Shown here: positions 33,978 to 43,520 of the stretch, piece after piece
Numbering within the stretch: the stretch's first letter is position 1
Layout: the number at the start of each line of letters is the position of its first letter
NCBI GenBank assembly: GCA_947396885.1
Contig: OX377205.1
Location: 69,536,969-69,600,968 of the forward strand
Source: Heligmosomoides polygyrus polygyrus
Taxonomy: Eukaryota > Nematoda > Chromadorea > Rhabditida > Heligmosomidae
Length of the DNA: 64,000 nt
Reading direction: 5' to 3'
The notes under the pieces: model-generated
The model's input: only the letters and a program-made list of their open reading frames with translations
The model's database searches: none
Told to the model about the DNA's origin: nothing
Position numbers and translations under genes: made by a program

Positions 33978-36783
33978 ATGATGAACGCGCGAAGTGTTGT
34001 TAACAAACTCTTTCATCTTCATCAGTTTCTCTCCACAGTGAAGCCAGACATGATCTTCATTATGGAAACCTGGCTTTCTAGTAAGATAAAGGATTCTGAA
34101 GTACTAAGCAATTTGCCTTATAATATCTATCGCATTGACCGGTGCAATACTCGAGGTGGAGGCGTTTGCTGTATTTTTCGAAATACAATAAATTCTTGCA
34201 TGTTAAACCACTTTTCCTCTCTCAAAGCCGATGTTCTGTGTTTTGAAACTGCCTCTTCCATAGAAACTGACCCAAGCCGAGTCAGATTTATCGTTATCTA
34301 CCGCCCTCCCAATTCAACAAAAAATGATGATGAGAGCTTGCTAGATCTCCTCTCTTCTTTAGTAGCTTCCAGAAACGAAACTATAATTTTGGGTGATTTG
34401 AATCTAGCTATAGATTGGGAAAATCTTTTTTTTAAGCCATGCTTCATCAGACTTTCTCACATTTTTCAAAGACACCGGCTTCAAGCAAGTCGTCACTGAG
34501 CCAACGCATCAAGGAAAAGTTTAGGATGTCATATTGTCAACATCTCCTTTGGTTTCTAATGTACGTGTTTTACCGCCATTTGCCACCTCGGACCACTGCA
34601 CCCTTCAATTTAGCTTGCACTCCATGTCCTTTTCCCAAATGTCGTTACCCATGCCTGATTTTATGAATGCAGATTTCGAATCTCTCAGGCAGAGACTTGT
34701 TGATGTAGACTGGGTTCAAGCTTTTAGCTGCTATTCATCAGCTGATGACCTTTATCAAAGGTTTTGTGGTGTCCTTTATGAAAAATTGGCTATATCCGTT
34801 CCTTTTAGGACAAGACAATCCATTCTAACAAACTATCCTCGCCATATCCGTAATTTGCTCGCCCAAAAGAACCGGGTTTTTTGAACTGTTCCTGATTCCC
34901 TAAACAACGTTTATTACAAAACCATCTGCACCAACATCGATTACCACTTGAAAAAATTTTGGGCTTACCGTGAGCGCAAGCTTGCAAAACACTGCTCGTT
35001 GAGGAAACTGCACCTACATCTACGTAGCAAGCTTAGAGTGTCTGGTACCCTTCCAAACTTTGCAGATATTGATGGTAGAATTTGCGCTTGTGACAGCAGC
35101 AAAGCTGCAGCTTTGGGATATTACTTCGCTAGCGTTTTTCGCGACCAAACAACTGATGTTTCAGGAGTTGAAGATTTGAACTTTAATGCAAGTGTGTCTC
35201 CAAAGCTGTTTCCTTTAAGCAACATATACTTTTATCCAACGGAAGTTTACAAACTCCTTAAAAACCTCAAGCCATTCGTCACAGAACTTTGTGATGGAAT
35301 CCCTCCCATTGTTTTCAAGAAATGTGCTTACGAATTATGCAGACCCCTTGCAGATATTTTTAATATCTCTATGATGCTGGGAGAAGTACCCCGAATACAG
35401 CAATCCCTAAAGTTGCATCTGCGCAATCTGTTATGCAGTTTCGCCCAATTAGTATAGTACCAGCCCCAATTAAGGTAATGGAAAGCGTTATAAGAAAAAA
35501 GTTCCTAGATTGGCTACATCGGCTTAGCGCTGTTCTACGAGAACAGCACGGCTTTCTTCCAGGACTATCTACTACGACTAATCTTGTGGACAGTGTGTAT
35601 GATTGGAGGGTTTCACTTAATATGGGAAAATGGTAGATGTTGTTTATATCGATTTATCTAAGGCCTTTGATAAAGTTCTCACGCGCAGTTACTTTGTTCT
35701 TTAACAGATCTAGGTGTTGATGGACCTCTTTTGATGTGGTTCTCGTCTTATTTGAACGACAGGATGATGACGGTTCGAGTGGGGCACGTGTTTTCCGAAA
35801 AATACCACTGTAAAAGCGGTGTCCCGCAGGGTGGGGTGCTGTCACCTCTACTTTTTCTGTTGTACACTGCAGGGATTTCCGAGTTCATTAATGTTCCCGA
35901 GAATATCACACTTCAGATTTACGCTGACGATATCAAAATATACGTTGCTTATGATGAGGAAACACGGACTGAGACAAGTCTAGCTGTTAACAATACTTTA
36001 AAACGATTATGTAGCTGGGCATCTAAGTTGGGATTAACTGTCAATGCAGAAAAATGCTCCATATTACACATTGGTGATAGGCCTCTCTCAGAATACTCCA
36101 TCTATGACATAACTCTAAAGAGAAGCGATAATGTCAGAGATCTTGGCGTAGTCATAGACTCAAAACTTGACTTTTCTGAACATATTGAGGAAGCTATCCA
36201 GAAAGCTTACAGTGCACTTTATTTTATCTTTCCTAATGTATGCATTGACGATCCAGATGTTCTCGTCAAACTATATAAGTCATATGTTATCACTCACTTA
36301 GAATACTGCTCCCAAGTTTGGAACCCGACCGCCAAGAATCTCATTCTAAGACTCGAAAAGGTTCAAAGGACATTCACAAGACTCGTCTATGGTCGTCTGC
36401 ACATGGGTGTCTCTTTAGGAAATCTACCAAGCTATGGTGAGCGTCTACAAATGTTAGGCTTAAAAACATTGTTTTACAGAAGAGTTGTCTCTGACCTTGT
36501 GTTTTGTTTCAAAGTACTTCGAGGAGAAATCAAACTACGTGCTAGTAAATATTGGATCTTTAGACCTTGCGGGCTAAGGACAGGTGGCTTCAACCTTCAT
36601 TACCCCTCCATTCAAAAGAAAAATTACACCCAATTGTTCAATTTTCTATTTTACCGAGGGGCAAGATGGTTTAGGCACCTAACTACTGAAGTTGTTCTGA
36701 ATTCGGAAAACGGCAGAATATTTAAAGATCGGCTGAATAAGATTGATGTTTTGCAGGTTTTAAATCTTTCCGACTCTTCCTGA
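33978..36783 (+). pseudogene. CR1 ORF2: endonuclease and reverse transcriptase, frameshifted
   Basis: The N-terminal endonuclease includes NARSVVNKLFHLHQFL, METWLSSKI, YRIDRCNTRGGGVCCIF, VIYRPPNS and ILGDLN, followed after a frameshift near 34420 by ATSDHCTLQF; these are the catalytic blocks of AP-type endonucleases. The reverse transcriptase follows with LCDGIPPIVFKK, FRPISIVP, EQHGFLPGLSTTTNL, VVYIDLSKAFDK, SGVPQGGVLSPLLFLLY, the catalytic YADD box (IYADDIKIY) and GLTVNAEKC. The thumb and C-terminus run to the stop at 36783 (350 open codons from 35731). Frameshifts occur near 34420, 35410, 35635 and 35700, and a stop at 34882, so no complete enzyme can be made. Confidence 0.85.
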
Positions 36784-37606
36784 GTCGTTTGGGTACACTA
36801 TGCGACAATATGACTACAGCTCTTCAGATGCTTTTCAGGTGTTCTACTGACGAATCTCACAGAAACTGGTCTCCCTTCAGATTTTCTCAGCTATTGTTTT
36901 CCTTTTGCTGATGTTGGTGATTTGGATAATCTTCGCGTTATACTCTTCTCCTTACCTTGCGGGGCGGTACTCCTTGGTAGCTAACCTTCTAACTCTTATG
37001 TAACGAGGTGGGTTGTGCTTAGCAAATGTCGTGCAATTTGTGTCCTACTATCGAAATGAAATCGATTCTTTTAAACTTCACTTGTGAAAGGCTGCTTGTC
37101 CTAGATACCAGTTCCACGGGGCGGCCAGCGTACCCGTGTGCCGAAGCTCTGGTATCTACCGCAGGGCATCATAGCTGGCTGATGTGGACACGCAGCCTTT
37201 GTTGAAAACGATTATTCCTACAAGATAAGCAAAACTTGTAATTATTGTTTTTACTTCCAACTAATTGCTTCCGTTTTTCGTTTCTGGATTTACTACAAGT
37301 TATGCCTTACTATCTATCAAAACCGTATGAAGCTCTACAACCCACCGGTTTAGTGTTTTGATTTTCTTCCTATAGCTAGTTACCACTGGGTGTTGCCGCA
37401 GCCTGTTTAATTCGTTAATTCGTTATTCTGGTGTTGATTTTGTTTCGTTTCTCTTTTTTCTTCTGACTTGTTTGATTTCTACTCTGACTCATGTTCCAGT
37501 GTGAATGGCACGTCATTTTTGACGTAAATAAATAAATAAATAAATAAATAAACTCGGTCCTAAGCTGGCCTTCTGTAGCGCTCAGATGATGGCTTCTATG
37601 GCGCAA

Positions 37607-37975
37607 AGCTGGCGTTCAGTAACCATTTTCCACAGCAAGCGTAGAAGCTAATCGTAGAGATTCTTGTCTTAGAACTTCATCTGTGCATACACCCACCCCA
37701 GTCCTAAATATGTTTTTAACAACAACCCCTTTTACTGCAAACGGATGTGCAGAAGAAGCATCCATCGAGATGTTCTTGCGATTAGAGCTTCTTTTGCGGC
37801 ACCATTTCTCGCTGATTATGCCTTGCTGTACTTTAACCTGATGGTTGAGATCGGGTGCCAGCTGTCTCGAGGAGACTCTCTTAATGTACGGTGATTGATC
37901 ATTCATTTTACGGAAGCATTCATCCGTTTTGGACTATGTGGACGCCATGAGGCAATCATCATCTATAAATCAACA
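37607..37975 (-). mobile_element. Penelope-like retroelement, linker region fragment
   Basis: The - frame reads RQLAPDLNHQVKVQQGII, MDASSAHPFAVKGVVVKN and IFRTGVGVCTDEVLRQESLR, ending LASTLAVENGY. This is the region between reverse transcriptase and GIY-YIG in Penelope-like proteins, where an alanine-histidine-proline segment and a Phe-Arg-Thr block are usual. The next part of such a protein is what is found, on the same strand, at 30850-30045. It sits directly beside the CR1 tail at 37551. Confidence 0.75.
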
Positions 37976-38049
37976 GTATACATATTAATGGCAAGGATAC
38001 CAGCACTGGTTCTTCTATTCAATCCATGAAGCATATAACAAGTACAGGC

Positions 38050-38510
38050 GCTAATTCACAACGGTAATGATTTTGGTATCGAGTGTAAGATGTTGGCTTT
38101 CGAGGCCGAAAGTTATTCGCCCAAAGCGTTCGAAGTGTTATGGATTTCGACCCGAAATCCTAGCATTAACAACAGAAATGAATGTCGGTCCATCACAGAC
38201 GATCTGCTCCTGTTTGCACCGCTGTGCGAGCTGAACGACCACGAGTGAGATGCGCTCCTAGTGGGTCTCATTCGCTACTGGTCTAACAATGAGTTGTAGC
38301 GGCACGGCTACACTCAGCGGTGGAAGGCCGTGTGAGCTGATCTTCAGCATTCGAGGGCTTCGCGTCGTTCCTGACGTTAGGACAAAAATGGCGGCGCGTG
38401 GGAAGCGTTTGGTCGGGTGGCATACAAATTAACAACTTCGAGCCATCCTTGCGCCTCTGAAGACAACAAAGCGGTCGAAACGTCAGGTCTGAAATAAACC
38501 TGAGCTCGAC
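38050..38510 (+). mobile_element. Penelope-like retroelement, 3' end, second copy (opposite strand)
   Basis: The + frame from about 38060 reads NGNDFGIECKMLAFEAES, FEVLWISTRNPSINNRNEC and SITDDLLLFAPLCEL, ending in a stop at 38246-38248. It is the C-terminus of the GIY-YIG domain and in better reading condition than the copy at 30 kb. About 250 bp of 3' tail follow, homologous and inverse to 30050-30280, with CTGAAGACAACAAAGCGG and TCGAAACGTCAGG near the end and an A/T-rich simple tail at 38540-38570. It is truncated at the 5' side. Confidence 0.85.
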
Positions 38511-38636
38511 GAAACTCTAAGGACTTGAACAGCTGACGAAAATAAATAATAATAAAATAAATAATAAAGGATGGTGTTAATCAATTCCTCGCCTTCTGTT
38601 TTTACGGTATATTGTGTAGGCATTTAGAAGGGCATA

Positions 38637-39515
38637 CCAGGCTGTCCAATAATCCTTGTCCGAAAATTTCACCATTTTTAATTTTTTTCAACTCTATTGA
38701 AAAACAAGTCTAATCAGCAATATAATCACCACCGTTATCCACAACAGTGGCCCATCGATTGGGCAGGTCGCCGATGCCCTTCGCCCAGAACTCCGGGGGC
38801 TGCGACTCGAAGAAGTCCGCGCTGTCGGATTTGAGGTTGTCGTAGTTGGTGAATTTTCCTCCGGCCAAATGGTGCTTCAGCGGGCGGAACAAGTGGTAGT
38901 CGGAGGGGGCGAGGTCCGGGGAATACGGCGGATGGGCAACCGTCTCCCAGCCGAGCGTCGCCAACTTCTGCTGGGTCTCCTTCGCCACGTGGGGGCGCGC
39001 GTAGTCGTGCAGCAGGTGGACCGAGGCCCGTCGGGGACGCTTTTCTCGGATGGCGGCGGCTAGTTTCTCGAGCTGATCGGTGTAGATGGAGGCGGTGACC
39101 GTCCTGCCTTGCGGGAGCAGCTCGAAATACAGCATGCCCTTGGCGTCCCACCAGAAGGCCTCCCGCTGAGCTCCCTGTCCTCGAGGCTCGTGTCGCCGCT
39201 CTCGAAACGATTGAACCAGCGCCTGACTGTGCGTTGGGACACTGCATCCTCCTTGCACGCTCTGCAGATGTTGGCGACCGCGGAGCCTGTGTCGTTGCCC
39301 AGCAGCCACTCGTAGTACATGAACGTACGAATTCGACCTTGGTCCATTTTAGCTTGTACTGGTAGCTAGACGCGGGGACTACGCCTTATATACCCCTGGC
39401 GTGGAACTCTGGAGAATCTTCTAGAAGGTTTTTACACTTGCCTGATATTATAACACTTCTAAGGAAAATTATAGAATTTTGAAAATTTTCGGACAGAAAT
39501 TATTGGACAGCCTGG
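38637..39515 (-). mobile_element. mariner transposon with central transposase deletion
   Basis: Both ends are preserved: CCAGGCTGTCCAATAAT at the left and its inverse at the right, with TA duplications at 38635-38636 and 39516-39517. On the - strand the transposase starts at 39347 (MDQGRIRTFMYYEWLLGND) and runs to ELSGRPSGG. It then jumps, with a frame change, to WWDAKGMLYFELLPQGRTV, LLHDYARPHVAKE (second Asp), HPPYSPDLAPSDYHLF (third Asp) and the C-terminus at 38710. About 130 codons with the second helix-turn-helix and the DEKW first Asp are missing, so at 879 bp it cannot encode an active enzyme. Confidence 0.9.
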
Positions 39516-39518
39516 TAC

Positions 39519-39700
39519 AATGGCGAAGTCGCTAGCTGATGGACAAGTCGGCGCTTTATCCATTCCAGATAAGTCTGCTTCCAATTCACAGATCCCGAAG
39601 AGATGGTGGGCTTGTTCGGCCTGGGCTAAAAGCACCGAACGAACCATAAATGGATATTCGGGATGCTTGCAAGAGCATGCGCCTCCTCCCGCAGTGCCTA
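39519..39700 (-). repeat. tRNA-derived SINE copy 6 (diverged, antisense)
   Basis: The + strand starts ATGGCGAAGTCGCTAGCTG and contains AAGTCGGCGCTTTATCC and GGCCTGGGC, ending at CCTCCTCCCGCAGTGCC; these match the - strand copies at 15.9 and 12.1 kb. It abuts the right TA of the neighbouring mariner, which therefore probably inserted at its edge. Confidence 0.5.
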
Positions 39701-40546
39701 AATTTCTTAACAGTTTCCTCTCTTTGGGCGCAAATGGTGTTGAGACCTTGTTCACGGCGCTTCTCACCGATTTTGTGCTGACGAACTGACGAACTTTTGC
39801 AAAAGAAGTCCTTATCATGCTGATAGCCGCTTTCCTTTCAGCATCTCTAGGCCTACTAGGCCCTTTATCAAATCTTTTATTCAAAGACGCCGCTGCCGCC
39901 TAACGCTCACGTTCTAGCCTTATTTTTGCGGCGATTCAAATTGCTTTCAAACGCCCTTTGCAAAAATCAACACGTTTCACGGATCGGCTTCAACAATCCG
40001 ATTTTCTCTACGTTTTTTTTTCGAAAGAAAAAGCTCGCTGAAATGCGCACTTTTAACAAGCAGGAATTCAGTGCTTTGCTGGGAGGGGATACCGCCACTG
40101 ATTTTCACGTAATTCCCATTTTCACTTAGTAATGCAATTAGGGTACATTGGGATCTGGCAGACGTGCAGATATAGTGCACCTATGTTTGAATGCACCAAG
40201 TGTAAACGCCATTTCCGAAAGAACATACAATAAGTGTGAATCTCAGCTATCCCTTACAGGTACGCCGAGGTTAGGACCAAGGCAAAGCTTCAGGTTCGAT
40301 ATTTGAACAGGGTGTCGTACAGCAGCTTCGGTTGATGTGAGGGTCGCTCTTGTCTTAGCCTTAGGAGAGCGTCACCTCCTAAGATCTCATCTTTTTAGGT
40401 GGCTTTTGTATCTCTCAAGAAGTTGTTCTTTCCAGGTGTGGTTACAAGATTGTAGAGAATCACGCGTAGCTTTGTTTGTTTGCTGAACGAGGCATATTAT
40501 TAATATGGAATAAGGAAATTAATTCCATTAACTTTTTCAACCTGAT
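39701..40546. other. No recognised gene
   Basis: About 850 bp between a SINE and an RTE copy. The short open frames have no recognised features. Confidence 0.35.
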
Positions 40547-43437
40547 GGTGGCAATGTCCGTTCCTCCATGTGGTGCCATTGGAAACTGTTCGCTCCGCGA
40601 GCTAAACCGAACACGGACACTCCATTGCAGGCGGCAGTCCCTTGTGACAGGCCGGTCTACGAACATTCTGTGTCACGTCATAAGGTTCACGACAGTACAA
40701 GTTTTTCGAGATATGACGTCCGCGGGAGCCGACGCGCACTCGCGAAGCCCAGCGAGTGTGGAAAGTATGTGGGGGTCTCTGGTGCGAGAACGGCATCGAG
40801 CGGAGGGGGGGGGAGGCATTTGAGCTAGTCCGAAAGTCCCGTAACGTAGCAGGATCCGCGTGGCTACGCTGAATGCGGGTACGTTGACGGGCCGCTCGTG
40901 CGAGTTGGTTGAGCACTGGAGCGTAGAAGAGTTGATATCTGTGCGGTGCAGGAGACGAGGTGGTCCTGCCGCAAGTCAAGGGACATAGGACGAGGCTTCA
41001 AGGCCGTTCTATGTATATGGAAGTCCCAGGACCACCAGCGGTTAATCGTCTCCGAGTGTTTCCGGGACTCGATTGTAAGCGTCGAGCGCTTTGACGACTT
41101 TGATTGTTTAAGATCATTGTCGCCGCTAAGGAGCGACTCTATCACTTCTTCTCTGAGTACGCTCCGCAGACCTGCTGCTCCGATCAAGCCAAAGATGAGT
41201 TTTGGAGCCTGCTTGATGAGAAGACAGCAGAAGTACCGTCGAAAGATGTCATCGTAGTCGCTGGCGACCTTAACACGTTGACGACAATGTCGCGCAATGG
41301 TGCGCGACAGTATTATTTCGATCAGAGTGAAATTACTTTCGTCCAAACTTTGCCTGGGGAGGTTATTTAAGATGCAGAACACAGTGTGGCGATGTCCGTT
41401 TGGTAAATTACCACCGCTTACCACCCATATCGATAACTAGTGTTGTCACCACCTTTGTCCAAACTCCCTGAATGGGGTTATTTGAAGCGCTGGTCACGAA
41501 TCTGATATCCGCTTCTCGAATTTCGCTCGATTAGAATTACGAGTGGCATGGCTACGTGGGAATATATCAGAGGCAACCTATTATGGCATCGACATCTATT
41601 CATTGAACTTCACACAGTTACTTCTAGACTTCATTCAATAGCGGTAACAAACAGGCATGATTACAAACTACAACTACAAGGATGTTATCAAACGTCACTA
41701 AGGAGACCAACTTCACAAATAAAGTTCAGACAGAAAACATTTTTAATCGACAGTCAACAGCTATGAGTTGTTTGGAAGCAATCTAAACAACAGAATTTGT
41801 TGCATTCACTGCATTTTGTCTTAATCCTCTTAGCTAGATTCCTTGGGGTTGGTTGCGATTTCTAAAATTCTAGAAATTTTCGGTCTAAGTTCCGCATCCA
41901 AAACAATTATTTTCCAACTAAACCATCAAAACGGAGAAAGGAGGGAAACCCATTACGGAAAAGAAAAGATTTAGGGAATATTACAGAAACAAAACCAAAA
42001 TTTTGAGAACGGATATCAGATTCGTGGTGTGCATTTTGAAAATTCAATTTATGCTAAGCTAAGGTGAGGAAATATCGTGTCACACGCGAGCAATACGCGC
42101 GGGGTCGGGAGCCCGACGCGCGAAAATTGCGCGGTCGTCAACGTGCACGTCCGTGCGACGAAAGACGAGTACAGCTGTCATGGTGGATTCGGTTATGGGT
42201 CGATAACGCAAGTGGTGAGCGTCTTCTTGAGTATGCGGAATCGCTTAGTCTCAACATTGTGAACACCGTCCTCCAAAAACGCGACTCCCAACTCATCTCA
42301 TACTACATGTAGTGGGAGCTCTAAGTCTCAGATAGACTGTGTCCTTGTGAAAGATCGCGACCGAGGTCTTGTCACAGACGCCAAGGTCGTGCCGTATGAG
42401 ACGGTCGCCCCACAGCACCGACTGCTGATCTGTATTTTAAAGATCGCCAATCCGAGGACGAAGCAGGTCGAGCCATGCGGTGCACCAAGAATCAAGTGGA
42501 GGCGAATGAAAGAGAAAGAAGCAGCTGTAGTTTCTCGCGAGCGGTCACCGACAGTCACGACTGTCGACGAAACTTGGAAAAAGGTGACCGACGCGATTCG
42601 TCATGCTGCACAGTCGGAACTCGGCATTATGAAGCCTGGGCTGCGGAAGGTCGACAAACAGGCATGGCTGTGGCAGACGACGTAAAAGCAAAAGTTCGAG
42701 AGAAAAAGACGCTCTACCACGTGTTTCTCGGGGACTGGCAACCGATAGGTGGCAGAAGTACCAAGAAGCGAAAAAAGCTGAAAAGAAGGCTGGGGCTGTT
42801 GCAAAAGCCATTCACTATGGAGATGTCAAAGAGAACCTCGAGTCCCGCGATGGCGAGCGGTATCTGTATGGGCTTGCTAAGAATCGCCATCGGATGAACG
42901 AAGATATTGAGAAGTTTCTCGGCATTAATGATGAGGACGGCCATCTTTGTGTGGACCGCAAGAAGGCATTGAACCGCTGGCGCGATTACTTTGAGGAAAT
43001 CTCTGCAGTAGAATTTCCCTATCCAGTCATCTCTTTAACGGCTGCCACCCACGACACCATCCAGAATATTACCGTATAGGAGACTGAAGGGGCTTTGAAG
43101 AAGACGAAGCCAGGCAGAGCGACTGGGGCCCGACAACGTGGCAGCTTTGTGGAAGTCAAAGCTTCGGTACCTTGCTGAGTGGTTGGCGAGTTCTTTAATC
43201 TTTCTTTAATTAGTTGTTGCTGAGAAGAAAGTGCCTAAGGGTTGGCAGCAAAGCACGACCATCCCGATTTGGAAGAGAAGGGCAGTCCTGCAGACTGCTC
43301 CAATTACCGTCCGATTCGCTTGCTTTCGCACAGCATGAAGATCTTTGAGTGAATTGTCGATGGACGAATTCGTGACATCGTCCAGCTTTCCAGCAATTTC
43401 TGGCTACGTAGCTAGCTGTGGTACCATTTATGCCATA
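40547..43437 (+). mobile_element. RTE-type LINE copy A, 3'-truncated and interrupted
   Basis: From GATGTCCGTTCCTCC onward the sequence parallels copy B at 43521. The endonuclease pieces are readable as TRWSCRKSRDIGRGFKAVL, YAPQTCCSDQAKDEF and VVAGDLN. After an insertion at 41274-42145 it resumes with VRATKDEYSCHGGFGYGS and continues into the connector (IKWRRMKEKEAAVVS, DIEKFLGINDEDGHLCVD) and the first RT block, stopping near 43437 before the catalytic core. It has many frameshifts. Unlike most dead LINEs it keeps the 5' part and lacks the 3' part, so it was cut secondarily. Confidence 0.8.
41274..42145. mobile_element. Non-autonomous TIR element nested in RTE copy A
   Basis: The insert is bounded by a perfect 12-bp inverted repeat, CACGTTGACGAC at 41274-41285 and its inverse at 42134-42145, followed inward by CG-rich CGCGCAAT segments on both sides. 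RTE sequence breaks off after GACCTTAA and resumes at CACGTCCG, which in copy B are four bases apart. The interior carries the TCACGAATCTGATATCCG-type motif of the 9.5-kb repeat block, once direct (about 41496) and once inverted (about 42015). There is no transposase, and a target duplication is not visible. Confidence 0.7.
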
Positions 43438-43520
43438 GGCTTTTCTGAACAGCTTTAAACAAGTCTTTTAGTGTCTGGTTCAATTTTTTGCGTATTTCTG
43501 CAAAATACTGGACGACAGGT

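Larger units (their letters stand above)
33042..37551 (+). mobile_element. CR1-type non-LTR retrotransposon, nearly full length
   Basis: The parts are in the expected order: ORF1, apurinic-type endonuclease, reverse transcriptase, 3' UTR and a short-repeat tail of (AAAT)n units at 37525-37551. The 5' boundary is uncertain; it is taken as following the duplicated target of the neighbouring element. The order of parts, the CR1-like endonuclease and the RT fingers/palm place it in the CR1 group. Several frameshifts and stops disable it. Penelope-like fragments on either side suggest insertion into older repeats. Confidence 0.85.

Noticed and set aside
37525..37551. Stand-alone microsatellite (AAAT)n
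   Set aside because: It is placed exactly at the end of the CR1 3' UTR and is better explained as the LINE tail.
42475..42897. Independent 140-codon gene
   Set aside because: It is an off-frame reading of the connector region of RTE copy A.
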